Positions 8,472-17,838 of a DNA stretch of 64,000 bases are shown in pieces. Source of the DNA: Streptomyces mobaraensis (GTDB taxonomy: Bacteria; Actinomycetota; Actinomycetes; Streptomycetales; Streptomycetaceae); NCBI RefSeq assembly GCF_020099395.1, contig NZ_CP083590.1, positions 4,464,001 through 4,528,000 on the forward strand, written 5' to 3'. The translations under genes were made by a program, and so were the position numbers. How positions within the stretch are numbered: position 1 is the first letter of the stretch; each line of letters begins with the position of its first letter. The notes beneath the pieces were generated by a model. That model had not been told where the DNA came from. It was given only the letters and a program-made list of their open reading frames with translations, and did no database searches.

Positions 8472-11003
8472 ATGACCGGCAAGCTCGCCCTCCGCTCCCT
8501 CCGCCACAGAACCCCCGCCTTCCTCGCCACCTTCCTGGCCCTCCTCATCGGCGCCACGATCGTGATGGCCTGCGGCGGCCTGATGGAGACGGGCATCCGC
8601 AACAACGTTCCGCCGCAGCGCCTGGCCGGGGCGCGGATCCTGGTCACGGGTGACCGGGTCCACCACCAGCCGGGGGAGAAGAAGCAGCGGGTGCTCGCGG
8701 AGCGCGTGGAGCTGCCGGCCGGGCTCACCGGCAAGGTCGAAGCCGTGCCGGGGGTCCGGGCGGCTGTCGGGGAGCGGACGTTCGACGTCGCGCTGCCGGA
8801 CGGGGGCGGGACGGCGGAGGCGCACGGGTGGGAGTCCGCGGCCCTCACTCCGTACGCCCTCGCGGAGGGTGCCGCGCCCCGCCGCGGTGAGGTCGTCCTC
8901 GACGCGGCCCTCGCCCGGCGCGCCCGGGCCGGGGCGGGCGACCGCGTCCGTGTCGTGGCGCATGGCGGCGCGGCCGAGTACCGGGTGAGCGGCGTGGCCC
9001 GGCCGGCCGCCGGGCGGGACGTGCCGCGGCGGACGCTGTTCTTCTCGGCGCCGGACGCCGACCGGCTGTCCGCGCACCCGGGCACGGTCGCCGACATCGC
9101 GGTGGTCACCGAGTCCGGCGCGGACGCCGGCGCCGTCCGCAAGGGGGTCAAGGCGGCGTTGGACGGGCAGCCGGTCACCCTGCTGACCGGTGACGACCGG
9201 GGTGCGGTCGAGCACCCCGAGGTGCTCACGGGCGGCGAGGATCTGGTCGCGATCTCCGGGGTGTTCGGCGGACTGGGCATCACCGTGGCGATGTTCGTCG
9301 TGGCCGGCACGGTCGGGCTGTCCGCCCGGCAGCGGTTCCGCGAGCTGGCCCTGCTGCGGGCCGTCGGCGCCACGACGGGCCAGATCCGCCGGCTGCTGCT
9401 CGGCGAGACGCTGCTGATCGCCGTGTTCGCCGGGGCGGCCGCGTGGCCGGCGGGTCCCGCGCTGGGCCGGTGGCTGTTCGGGCGGATGACCGACACGGGC
9501 ATGGTGGCGGAGACCGTCGAGTTCAGCCAGGGCTGGATCCCGGCCCTGCCCGCGTACGGCTCCCTCCTGCTGACGTCCGTCGTCGGCACGCTCGTCGGCA
9601 CCCTGCGGGCCGTGCGCGCCAAGCCGGTCGAGGCGCTGGGCGAGGCCGCCGCGCCGCAGCGGTGGTTCCACCCCGTGCGGCTGGGGCTGGGGCTGCTGTT
9701 CCTGGCCGGCGCCACCGCCCTCGCGCTGGTCACCGCGCTTGTCCTGCGCGGCCCGGTGGCGGCGAGCACGGCCGGCCCGACGGTGATGTGCTGCGTCATC
9801 GGCCTGGCGCTGCTGGGGCCGTGGTTCGTGAAGCTCGTGAGCGTCCTGCTGCACTGGCCCGTGCGCCTGCTGACCGGCGCGTCCGGCCGGCTGGCCGCCC
9901 TCAACTGCCGGGCGAGCGCGCTCCGTACGGCCGCCGTCGCCACCCCGGTGATGCTGGCGACGGCGATCACCACCGGCATGCTCTACCTCCAGACCAGCGT
10001 GGCGGCCGCCACCGACCGGGAGTTCACCGGGAACCTGCGGGCCGACGCGGTGCTCACCTCGGCGGCCGGCGGCATCGACCCCGCGCTGGTGGCCACCGTG
10101 CGCGGGCTGCCCGGCGTCGCCGCCGCGAGCGCGTCCGTCACCAGCACGGTGTTCACCGAACGCCCGCACGACGGCGGGGAGAACAAGCGCGGCACGACCC
10201 TCCAGGGCGTGGACGCCGAGGGGGCCGGGCAGGTTCTCGCGATCCGGCCGACCGCCGGCCGGCTGGCCGACTTGAAGGGGAACGCCGTCGCGCTCCCCGA
10301 GGCCGCCGCCCGCCGTATGCACCGAGGGGTCGGCGACACCATCGGGCTGCGGATGGGCGACGGCGCCTCGGTGGACGTCCGGATCGTGGCCCTCTTCCCG
10401 GCCCGCGAGGGCTTCGAGACGGCCCTCGCCAGCACCACGCTGCTCGCCCCGCACACCACCACCGGGCTGCCGGCGCAGATCCTGGTCAAGGCCGCCCCCG
10501 GCGTCCCCGCCGAGCGGCTCACCGACGAGCTGGGCCGGCTGGTGGCCCGGCACCCCGGGCTCAAGGTCAGCGACCGGGACGAGGTGACGGCCCGGCGCGC
10601 GGAGAACACCCGCACCCAGATGTGGGCGAACTACCTCATCGTGGGCATGCTCGTGGCCTACACCACCCTCGCCGTCGTCAACTCGACGGTCGTCGCGGTC
10701 GGCGCCCGCCGCCGGGAGTTCGCCCTCCAGCGGCTCACCGGAGCCACCAAGGGCCAGGTGCTGCGGATGATGGCCGTCGAGAGCCTGTACGTCGCCGCGG
10801 TCGGGCTGATCCTCGGCACCCTCGCGGCGGCCACCACGCTCGTCCCGTTCAGCCTGTCCGTCTCCGACACCTGGCAGCCGTCCGGGCCCGCCTCGATCTA
10901 CCTGGCGGTGGTGGCCGCCGCCGGGGCCGTCACGCTCGTCTCGACGCTCCTCCCCACCTGGGCCGCGCTGCGTGCCCGGCCCGTGGAGGCGGCGAAGGCG
11001 TGA
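8472..11003 (+). CDS. FtsX/MacB-type ABC transporter permease, orphan of its ATPase
   Basis: The 843-residue integral membrane protein has the two-module plan of large actinobacterial FtsX permeases. There is an N-terminal helix (about 14-38), an extracytoplasmic MacB-PCD-like domain, a three-helix FtsX domain (about 255-385), a central helical pair (about 405-460), a second extracytoplasmic domain, and a second FtsX domain (about 715-840) with the typical REFALQRLTGATKGQVLRMM cytosolic segment. Such permeases transmit ATP-driven movement to extracytoplasmic lipoproteins or substrates. No matching MacB/LolD-type ATPase lies beside it; the next gene is an ABC-F protein, which is not a transport ATPase. 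I chose the ATG at 8472 because of the -10 box 7 nt upstream; the open frame extends further only into the repeat element. Confidence 0.85.
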   Translation: MTGKLALRSLRHRTPAFLATFLALLIGATIVMACGGLMETGIRNNVPPQRLAGARILVTGDRVHHQPGEKKQRVLAERVELPAGLTGKVEAVPGVRAAVGERTFDVALPDGGGTAEAHGWESAALTPYALAEGAAPRRGEVVLDAALARRARAGAGDRVRVVAHGGAAEYRVSGVARPAAGRDVPRRTLFFSAPDADRLSAHPGTVADIAVVTESGADAGAVRKGVKAALDGQPVTLLTGDDRGAVEHPEVLTGGEDLVAISGVFGGLGITVAMFVVAGTVGLSARQRFRELALLRAVGATTGQIRRLLLGETLLIAVFAGAAAWPAGPALGRWLFGRMTDTGMVAETVEFSQGWIPALPAYGSLLLTSVVGTLVGTLRAVRAKPVEALGEAAAPQRWFHPVRLGLGLLFLAGATALALVTALVLRGPVAASTAGPTVMCCVIGLALLGPWFVKLVSVLLHWPVRLLTGASGRLAALNCRASALRTAAVATPVMLATAITTGMLYLQTSVAAATDREFTGNLRADAVLTSAAGGIDPALVATVRGLPGVAAASASVTSTVFTERPHDGGENKRGTTLQGVDAEGAGQVLAIRPTAGRLADLKGNAVALPEAAARRMHRGVGDTIGLRMGDGASVDVRIVALFPAREGFETALASTTLLAPHTTTGLPAQILVKAAPGVPAERLTDELGRLVARHPGLKVSDRDEVTARRAENTRTQMWANYLIVGMLVAYTTLAVVNSTVVAVGARRREFALQRLTGATKGQVLRMMAVESLYVAAVGLILGTLAAATTLVPFSLSVSDTWQPSGPASIYLAVVAAAGAVTLVSTLLPTWAALRARPVEAAKA

Positions 11004-11100
11004 CGGGGAAGACTCCCCGGCCGGGGTCCCCCGCGGGCGTGGGATCCTGAAGGGAGGACCACAGGGCTCCTGAAGGGGAGACCGCGGAGCGAGGAGCGGA

Positions 11101-12906
11101 ATGGCAGCCAACCTGGTCAATCTGGAAGCCGTCGACAAGGTGTACGGCACCCGTGCGCTGCTCGACGGCGTCTCCCTCGGCGTCAACGAGGGCGACCGGA
11201 TCGGCGTGGTCGGCCGCAACGGCGACGGCAAGACCACCCTGATCCGCATCCTCGCCAAGCTGGAGGACGCCGACAAGGGCCGCGTCACCCACGCGGGCCA
11301 CGTGCGCCTCGGCGTCCTCACCCAGCACGACTCCCTCGACCCCGAGGCCACCGTCCGGCACGAGGTCATCGGCGACCTCGCCGACCACGAGTGGGCGGGC
11401 AACGCCAAGATCCGCGACGTGCTCACCGGCCTCTTCGGCGGCCTCGACCTGCCCGGCTTCCCGCAGGGCCTGGACACCGTCATCGGCCCGCTCTCCGGTG
11501 GCGAGCGGCGCCGCATCGCGCTCGCCAAGCTGCTGATCGCCGACCAGGACCTCATCGTCCTCGACGAGCCCACCAACCACCTGGACGTCGAGGGCATCTC
11601 CTGGCTCGCGAGCCATCTGCGGGCGCGCCGCTCGGCGCTCGTCTGCGTCACGCACGACCGCTGGTTCCTCGACCAGGTGTGCACCCGCATGTGGGACGTC
11701 CAGCGCGGCACCGTCCACGAGTACGAGGGTGGCTACAGCGACTACGTCTTCGCCCGCGCCGAGCGCGAGCGGATCGCCGCCACCGAGGAGGCCAAGCGGC
11801 AGAACCTGATGCGCAAGGAGCTCGCCTGGCTGCGCCGCGGCGCCCCGGCCCGCACCAGCAAGCCGCGCTTCCGCATCGAGGCCGCCAACGAGCTGATCGC
11901 CGACGTCCCGCCGCCGCGCGACACCACCGAGCTGATGAAGTTCGCGAGCTCCCGGCTGGGCAAGACCGTCTTCGACCTGGAGAACGTGACCGTCCAGGCC
12001 GGCCCCAAGGTCCTCATCGAGCACCTGACCTGGCAGCTCGGCCCCGGCGACCGCATCGGCCTCGTCGGCGTCAACGGCGCCGGCAAGACCTCGCTGCTGC
12101 GCACCCTCGCCGAGGCCGCCCGGACGGAGGGCGAGAAGCAGCCCGCGGCCGGCAAGGTCGTGGTCGGCAAGACGGTCAAGCTCGCCTATCTGTCGCAGGA
12201 GGTCGCCGAACTCAACCCGGCGCTGCGGGTGCTGGAGGCCGTCCAGCAGGTGCGCGACCGCGTCGACCTCGGCAAGGGCCGGGAGATGACCGCGGGGCAG
12301 CTGTGCGAGAAGTTCGGCTTCACCAAGGAGAAGCAGTGGACGCCCGTCGGCGACCTCTCCGGCGGTGAGCGCCGCCGCCTCCAGCTGCTGCGGCTGCTGA
12401 TGGACGAGCCCAACGTCCTCTTCCTCGACGAGCCCACCAACGACCTCGACATCGAGACCCTGACCCAGCTGGAGGACCTGCTCGACGGCTGGCCCGGGTC
12501 GATGGTCGTCATCAGCCACGACCGGTACTTCGTCGAGCGCACCACCGACCGGGTGTTCGCGCTGCTCGGCGACCGCTTCCTGCGGATGCTGCCGCGCGGC
12601 CTCGACGAGTACCTGGAGCGGCGGCAGGCCGTCCTCGACGCGGCGGCGCCCGCCGCCCCCGCGGCCGCCGCGGCCCCGGTCAAGCAGAAGAGCGCGGGCG
12701 ACGCCCGGGCCGCCAAGAAGGAGCTCCAGAAGATCGAGCGCCGGCTCGACAAGGTGAGCGAACTGGAGGCGAAGCTGCACGAGCGCATCGCCGAACAGGC
12801 CACCGACTTCGAGGCGGTGGCCAAGCTCGACGCCGAGCTGCGCGAACTCGCCGCGGAGCGCGAGGAGCTGGAGATGCGCTGGCTGGAACTGGCCGACGAC
12901 GTGTGA
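11101..12906 (+). CDS. ABC-F family ATPase (Uup-like, ribosome-associated type)
   Basis: This soluble protein has two tandem ABC nucleotide-binding domains and no membrane part, the ABC-F plan, whose members act on ribosomes. Residues 38-46 hold the first Walker A, GRNGDGKTT, with an Asp where Ser or Ala is usual. LSGGERRR and LIVLDEPTNHLD follow. The inter-domain linker (about 215-290) contains the charged ERERIAATEEAKRQNLMRKELAWLRRG helix region. The second Walker A, GVNGAGKTS, is near 323, with LSGGERRRLQLLRLLMDEP and FLDEPTNDLD after it. A C-terminal coiled coil (about 535-600) after an Ala/Pro spacer resembles Uup. It is 601 residues long with a good GCGAGGAGCGGA site. A resistance role cannot be read from the sequence. 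Confidence 0.92.
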   Translation: MAANLVNLEAVDKVYGTRALLDGVSLGVNEGDRIGVVGRNGDGKTTLIRILAKLEDADKGRVTHAGHVRLGVLTQHDSLDPEATVRHEVIGDLADHEWAGNAKIRDVLTGLFGGLDLPGFPQGLDTVIGPLSGGERRRIALAKLLIADQDLIVLDEPTNHLDVEGISWLASHLRARRSALVCVTHDRWFLDQVCTRMWDVQRGTVHEYEGGYSDYVFARAERERIAATEEAKRQNLMRKELAWLRRGAPARTSKPRFRIEAANELIADVPPPRDTTELMKFASSRLGKTVFDLENVTVQAGPKVLIEHLTWQLGPGDRIGLVGVNGAGKTSLLRTLAEAARTEGEKQPAAGKVVVGKTVKLAYLSQEVAELNPALRVLEAVQQVRDRVDLGKGREMTAGQLCEKFGFTKEKQWTPVGDLSGGERRRLQLLRLLMDEPNVLFLDEPTNDLDIETLTQLEDLLDGWPGSMVVISHDRYFVERTTDRVFALLGDRFLRMLPRGLDEYLERRQAVLDAAAPAAPAAAAAPVKQKSAGDARAAKKELQKIERRLDKVSELEAKLHERIAEQATDFEAVAKLDAELRELAAEREELEMRWLELADDV

Positions 12907-13210
12907 CGGGTGGGACGGATGGTGGGACGGGTGGCAGGGTGTGCGTGAGGCGGCGCCCGCCCTCCGTCGACGCCACACACGTCCCCCATCGAAGCCACAA
13001 CGGTCTCGTCACAGCCCGGTATCGGTGGCTCCGCACCTCAGGCGGCCCTCCCTGCCCCGGCGGCGCAGAGTGATACAAAGAACCCCCGCTCGCCTGCCGC
13101 TCACTGGCGGGATCCGCACCCGATGCGCTCCTTCCCGATGGCCGCCCGCCACCGGGATCGCGGGGGAGGCCGGTCGGGCCGCGGCTTCCCGCGCGTAAAG
13201 AGGAAAGCCG
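12907..13210. other. Intergenic region before the propeller gene
   Basis: There is no gene. A G-rich run of GACGGGTGG-like words follows the ABC-F stop. GTGATACAAAG near 13070-13080 is a candidate -10 (GATACA) for the downstream gene, and AAGAGGAAA before 13211 is its ribosome site. Confidence 0.4.
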
Positions 13211-15190
13211 ATGTCACAGCCGCCCAAGCCGCCTCAGCCACCGCAGGGGGTGCCCCCGGAGCAGCCGGCCGGAGGCTTCGGCGCGCCCCAGGACCCCACC
13301 CCGACGGCCGCGGAGCCCCAGGACCGCCCCGGGCCCACGCCCACGCCCACGGTTTTCGCACCGGGCGCACCGGCGCCCGCGGCGCCGTCCGCGGCGCCGG
13401 GCTTCGGCGCTCCGCAGGGCACCGCGCCCGGGTTCGGCGCCCCGCCGGCCATGCCGCCGCGGCCGCAGGACCAGCCGCCGGCCGCGCCGCCGCAGGGCGG
13501 GCCCGCGTACGGCTACCCGCAGGCGCCCCCACCGCCGCCGGCTGCCCCCCAGGCTCCGTCCGCGCCCCCCGGCGCGCCGCTCGCTCCGCCGCCGGGCGCT
13601 CCCCAGCCGCCGCCTCCGCCGGGGGCGCCGCACACCCCGTCGTTCCCGGCGGGCGGTTACGGCTACCCGGGCCCGGCCGGACCGGGCGCCCCCACGCCCG
13701 TCCAGCCGTTCCCGCAGTACGGGGGCGGTGGGTACGCGCCGCCGCCCGCGCCGTCCGGTGGCGGCTCCAAGAAGCGGATGACGGTCATCGTCAGCGCCGT
13801 GACCGCGCTGGTGCTCGCCGTCGGCGGTGGCGTCTGGTACGCCACCCAGGGCGGCGACGACAAGGACGACAAGCCCACCAACTCCGCCGACAAGGGCGGG
13901 AAGCAGGAGCAGGGCAAGGAGACCGGCGGCAAGGGCGGGTCCGAGGACCAGAAGCCGAAGGACGGCAAGCTCCTCTTCGGGGCCGACCAGCCGGTGGTCG
14001 ACGACAGCCGGTCGGCGGCCGGCATGTGGGTCACCGACAAGGTCTTCGCCAAGAGCGACCTCGACAAGGTCGTCGGCTACGGCCTGTCCGGCGGCAAGCA
14101 GTGGGAGATCCCGCTGCCCGGCGACATCTGCTCGGCGCCGAAGCACGTCACCGAAGACGGCAAGACGGCCGTGGTCGTCGAGGAGTCGCCGCCGTCCGCC
14201 AGCAACCGCTATGGCGGCCCGTGCAATCAGATCGTGGCCCTGGATCTGAACAACGGGAAGAAGTTGTGGCAGAAATCCATCAAGGTCGGTGACCGAACGG
14301 TCCAGTTCGATGAGGTCACCGTCGGCGGCGGCACCGTCGCGGCCGGCAGCATCCAGGGCGGCGCCGCCTGGACGATGGACGGCAAGGAGCTGTGGAAGCC
14401 CAAGCCGGAGGACCTCTGCAAGGACGACGGCTACGGCGGCGGCAGCAAGCTCGTCGCGGTCCGGCGCTGCGGCGACTACGAGCGCCCGCAGATGAAGATC
14501 CAGACGCTGGACCCGGTGTCCGGCAAGGCCAAGTCCACCTTCAACCTGCCGAACGGCGTCGACGGCGCGCACGTGGTGTCGACCGACCCGCTGGTCATCG
14601 GCGTCAAGGTGGGCGACCACAGCGGCACCGGCGTCTCGGACTTCATGGCCATCGACGACAGCGGTTCGGACGGCAAGCTGCGCAGCAAGATCTCCACGGA
14701 GAACGGCAAGTACCAGCCGCGCTGCTCGTCGAGCGGCGTCGAGTCCTGCTACAAGCTGGCCGTCGGCAAGGACAAGCTCTACCTGCCCACCGACGATCAC
14801 CAGACCGGCAAGTCCGGCGAGGTCGGCCGCGTCAACGAGATCGTCGCGTTCGACCTAGCCAGCGGGCAGACGAAGGGCAAGGCCGACGGCCGCGTGAGCT
14901 CCACGCTGGTGCCGATCGGCGTGGAGAAGGACGGCGCGGTCATCGGCTACCAGACGGCGGGCTGGCGCAACGGCGGCACGGTGGTGAGCATCGACCCGCA
15001 GACCTTCGCCACCAAGGTGCTGCTGAAGAACCCCGTCGCCACCCAGCAGACCGAGAACCAGATCTCGCCCCTCTTCGAGCAGGCGATCTGGGCGCAGGGC
15101 CGGCTCTACCTGGGCCGCAAGTACCTGCACAAGCCGAGCCCGTTCGCGGGCGGCAAGGAGTACGTCGCCATGATCTGGGGAGCCGAGTGA
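13211..15190 (+). CDS. Membrane-anchored PQQ-like beta-propeller protein with proline-rich cytosolic domain
   Basis: The 659-residue product has three parts. Residues 1-185 are a low-complexity Pro/Gly/Ala region with repeated GFGAP and GYGYP words. Residues 190-212 are a single membrane helix right after KKRM, so the N-terminus is cytosolic. After a Lys/Gly/Asp-rich linker, the extracytoplasmic part (about 250-659) has repeated Trp/Lys blades such as GKQWEIPLPG, NNGKKLWQKSIK and GKELWKPKP, characteristic of PQQ-like (YncE/BamB type) propellers. Paired Cys residues (DICSAP, GPCNQ, LCKDD, RRCGD, PRCSS, ESCYK) suggest disulfides. No catalytic residues are evident, so it may bind ligands or scaffold. 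AAGAGGAAAGCCG precedes the ATG. Confidence 0.85.
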   Translation: MSQPPKPPQPPQGVPPEQPAGGFGAPQDPTPTAAEPQDRPGPTPTPTVFAPGAPAPAAPSAAPGFGAPQGTAPGFGAPPAMPPRPQDQPPAAPPQGGPAYGYPQAPPPPPAAPQAPSAPPGAPLAPPPGAPQPPPPPGAPHTPSFPAGGYGYPGPAGPGAPTPVQPFPQYGGGGYAPPPAPSGGGSKKRMTVIVSAVTALVLAVGGGVWYATQGGDDKDDKPTNSADKGGKQEQGKETGGKGGSEDQKPKDGKLLFGADQPVVDDSRSAAGMWVTDKVFAKSDLDKVVGYGLSGGKQWEIPLPGDICSAPKHVTEDGKTAVVVEESPPSASNRYGGPCNQIVALDLNNGKKLWQKSIKVGDRTVQFDEVTVGGGTVAAGSIQGGAAWTMDGKELWKPKPEDLCKDDGYGGGSKLVAVRRCGDYERPQMKIQTLDPVSGKAKSTFNLPNGVDGAHVVSTDPLVIGVKVGDHSGTGVSDFMAIDDSGSDGKLRSKISTENGKYQPRCSSSGVESCYKLAVGKDKLYLPTDDHQTGKSGEVGRVNEIVAFDLASGQTKGKADGRVSSTLVPIGVEKDGAVIGYQTAGWRNGGTVVSIDPQTFATKVLLKNPVATQQTENQISPLFEQAIWAQGRLYLGRKYLHKPSPFAGGKEYVAMIWGAE

Positions 15191-15482
15191 GAGGCCGAGT
15201 CCGCCGCTGAACGGTCACGTGGACGGTCGTTCGGGCGATCGTTCGAACGGTCACTTCCGCCACGGGAGTTGATCACTTAGCGAGCACTCCACGCCGTATC
15301 CCTGTCCATCACGCGTACATGCCTGAACGATCCGTTTCAGACGCGAAGTACACGTGATTGACAGGGATTTCGGCATTCCGGGGGACTTCTCACGAGTAGG
15401 GGGCGCGGAACGTCGAACAAGCGTGTAGCTTCCGGGGGCAGAGGGCGACGAGAGACGTACGCGGGCGACAGGGGGGCAGCGC
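15191..15482 (+). promoter_or_regulatory. Regulatory region with nested inverted repeats
   Basis: Direct copies of GAACGGTCAC occur near 15209 and 15245. A longer inverted repeat pairs TCACGCGTAC (15309-15318) with GTACACGTGA (15348-15357), one mismatch, and encloses CTGAA (15323-15327) / TTCAG (15336-15340). TTGACA at 15359-15364 and TAGCTT near 15427 are promoter-like but not properly spaced with each other. The region precedes a LuxR-family gene and could hold its own binding sites. Confidence 0.4.
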
Positions 15483-16211
15483 ATGGGCGTGCGGCTCATG
15501 GTGGTCGACGACCACCGGCTGCTGGCCGAGGCGCTCGCCTCGGCGCTGAAGCTGCGGGGGCACCGGGTGCTGGCCGCGGCGGCGCCGAGCGCGGGAGCGG
15601 CCGATCTGGTGGTGAGCCGGGCACCTGAGGTGTGCCTGCTCGGGACCGCCGCCCCGGCGGAGCCCGGGGCCTTCGACCCCGTGGTCCGGATCAAACGCGA
15701 GCGCCCGCAGGTCGCCGTCGTGGTGCTCGGCCCGGTGCCCAGCCCGCTCGGCATCGCCGCCGCCTTCGCCGCCGGCGCCTCCGGGTACGTACGGCACAAC
15801 GAGCGCATCGAGGGCGTCGAGCGCGCCATGATGAAGGCCCGCGCCGGCGAGGCCGCGGTGGAGCCCCAGCTCCTCCAGGGCGCCTTCGCCGAACTGCTCA
15901 ACCCGGCCGCCCAGCCCGACGACGAGGGCGCCCGGCTGCTCCAGCTGCTGACCCCGCGCGAGGTCGAGGTGCTGGTCCGGGTGGCCGAGGGTGAGGACAC
16001 CCGGCTGATCGCGGCCGGGATGGGCATAGCGCCCAGCACCGCTCGGACGCATGTGCAACGGGTGCTGATGAAGCTCGGCGTGGGCTCCCGGCTGGAGGCC
16101 GCCGCCCTGGCGGCCCGCACGGGCCTCCTCGACCGCGCGGCCGGCGGCCGGACGCCGCCCGTGCCGGCCCCGGCCGTCGCCCGGGGCGCGGTGGGCCGCC
16201 AGGGCCCGTAG
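15483..16211 (+). CDS. LuxR-family response regulator with degenerate receiver domain
   Basis: The 242-residue product has an N-terminal receiver-like domain (about 1-125) and a LuxR HTH near 155-215 (LTPREVEVLVRVAEGEDTRLIAAGMGI then STARTHVQRVLMKLGVGSRLEAA). The receiver keeps the acidic pair VVDDH but has lost the phosphorylation site: the strand that should end in Asp reads PEVCLLGTAAP. The Thr/Ser position is Gly (VVVLGP) and the conserved Lys position reads GYVRHN. It should therefore not accept phosphate and may respond to a ligand or act constitutively. No sensor kinase is adjacent. The ATG follows GGGGGGCAGCGC. The tail after about 220 is Pro/Ala-rich. Confidence 0.88.
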   Translation: MGVRLMVVDDHRLLAEALASALKLRGHRVLAAAAPSAGAADLVVSRAPEVCLLGTAAPAEPGAFDPVVRIKRERPQVAVVVLGPVPSPLGIAAAFAAGASGYVRHNERIEGVERAMMKARAGEAAVEPQLLQGAFAELLNPAAQPDDEGARLLQLLTPREVEVLVRVAEGEDTRLIAAGMGIAPSTARTHVQRVLMKLGVGSRLEAAALAARTGLLDRAAGGRTPPVPAPAVARGAVGRQGP

Positions 16212-16395
16212 GGGCGCGGCGGTACGGGCGGGCGCCCGCTCCCCGCGGCCTGGCGGGCCGCCGGGCGTGGGCGGCCGGTGGTGCTTGGGCAGTACGGGCG
16301 CGAACCCGGCCCCCGTTCGCGGCACGGCGAGCCGCCGACCGGCCGTGGCCGGCGGGACCGGTGTGCCGGGCGGTACGAGCGGGCAGAGTGCGGAC

Positions 16396-17838
16396 ATGAA
16401 GAGAACGGCCACCCGGCTCGCCGACGGCCGCGAGCTGTTCTATTACGACGCCCGGGACGACACGGCCCGCGACGCGGTGGACGCCCGGGGCTCCGGCCGG
16501 GACGGTGCGGGGCCGGGGGCCGGTCTGGCGGGCCCGGATTCGCGGGCCGATCCGTCAGGTCCGGATCCGGGGACCGATCCGTCAAGCCCGGGGCCAGGGG
16601 CCGATCCGTCAGGTCCGGACCCCCGGGCCGACCCGCCAGGTCCGGCTCCGGGCGGCGAGGCGGGCGCGCAGGACGGCGCCGCGACGGGCCCCTCCGCCGC
16701 CGGCCCGGCCCGTACCCGCCTACCGTCGTCCGCGCCGGCCGCCTCGTACCCGCCCGGCGGCGGCGCGGAGCCAGGGCCCGGGGCGGTGGATGCCATGGAC
16801 GCGGTCCACGACGCCGGGACGGCCCGTCGGCCGGCCCCGGACCCGGCCGCACCGCGCGGCATCGCCGACGGCGACGGGCCGCACCCCGCCCCCGCCGGCC
16901 GCGGCAGCGAGCTGCGCGCCGATCCGCTGCTCGGCGACACCGTCGTCATCGCCGCCCACCGCCAGGGCCGCACCCACCGCCCGCCGCCCGACGCCTGCCC
17001 GCTCTGTCCCTCCCGGCCCGGCCGGCCCACCGAGATTCCCGACGCCGACTACGAGGTCGTGGTCTTCGAGAACCGCTTCCCGGCCCTCGCCGGGCCCGAG
17101 GGAGGGCGTTGCGAGGTCGTCTGCTTCACCGCCGACCACCACGGTTCCGCCGCCGCGCTGGACGACGAACGCGCCGCCCTCGTCCTCGACGCGTGGACCG
17201 ACCGCACGGCCGAGCTGTCCGCCCGCCCCGGCACCGCCCAGGTCTACTGCTTCGAGAACCGCGGCGCGGAGATCGGCGTCACCCTCGCCCACCCGCACGG
17301 CCAGATCTACGCGTACCCCTTCGTCACCCCGCGCACCGAGCGCGCCCTCGCCTCCCTCGCCGCGCACCGCGAGCGCACGGGCGGCCGGAACCTGTACGAC
17401 GACGTCGTGGCCCGCGAGGAGGCCGACGGGCGCCGCGTCGTCCTCGCCGGGGAGCACTGGACGGCGTTCGTCCCGTACGCCGCCCGCTGGCCGTACGAGG
17501 TGCACCTGTATCCGCGGCGCCGGGTGCCGGACCTGACCGCCCTCGGCCCGGCGGCCCGGGCCGAGCTGCCGGGCGTCCACCGGGAGCTGCTGCGCCGCTT
17601 CGACCGCCTGTTCGGGCCGGGCGCGCCGCCGACCCCGTACATCTCCGGCTGGCACCAGGCGCCCGTGCGCCACCCCCTCAGGAGTGAATTCGCGCTCCAC
17701 GCCGAGCTCTTCACCGTCCGCCGGGCTCCCGGCAAGCTCAAATTCCTCGCGGGTTCCGAGTCCGGCATGAACGTGTTCGTCAACGACGTGCCGCCGGAGA
17801 CCGCGGCGGAGCGACTGCGAGAGGCGGCAACCGGATGA
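16396..17838 (+). CDS. galT: Galactose-1-phosphate uridylyltransferase with repetitive insert
   Basis: GalT exchanges UMP between UDP-glucose and galactose-1-phosphate in the Leloir pathway. The catalytic core (about residues 170-480) contains CPLCPSRPGRPTEIP (zinc site), VVFENRFPAL and AHPHGQIYAYPF with the HPH nucleophile motif at 299-301, plus GWHQAPVR. The first 32 residues also look native (MKRTATRLADGRELFYYD). Between them is an insert of about 137 residues rich in Pro, Gly, Ala and Asp, which makes the protein 480 residues instead of about 350. The insert includes four 9-residue repeats. The ATG was chosen because homologues begin MKRTATRLADGRELFYYD; its ribosome site is weak. Its stop overlaps galE (ATGA). 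Confidence 0.93.
   Translation: MKRTATRLADGRELFYYDARDDTARDAVDARGSGRDGAGPGAGLAGPDSRADPSGPDPGTDPSSPGPGADPSGPDPRADPPGPAPGGEAGAQDGAATGPSAAGPARTRLPSSAPAASYPPGGGAEPGPGAVDAMDAVHDAGTARRPAPDPAAPRGIADGDGPHPAPAGRGSELRADPLLGDTVVIAAHRQGRTHRPPPDACPLCPSRPGRPTEIPDADYEVVVFENRFPALAGPEGGRCEVVCFTADHHGSAAALDDERAALVLDAWTDRTAELSARPGTAQVYCFENRGAEIGVTLAHPHGQIYAYPFVTPRTERALASLAAHRERTGGRNLYDDVVAREEADGRRVVLAGEHWTAFVPYAARWPYEVHLYPRRRVPDLTALGPAARAELPGVHRELLRRFDRLFGPGAPPTPYISGWHQAPVRHPLRSEFALHAELFTVRRAPGKLKFLAGSESGMNVFVNDVPPETAAERLREAATG
16537..16644 (+). repeat. Four in-frame 27-bp tandem repeats inside galT
   Basis: The units encode DSRADPSGP, DPGTDPSSP, GPGADPSGP and DPRADPPGP. The repeat length is a multiple of three, so copy-number change keeps galT in frame. 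The repeats sit within the larger disordered insert. Confidence 0.8.
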
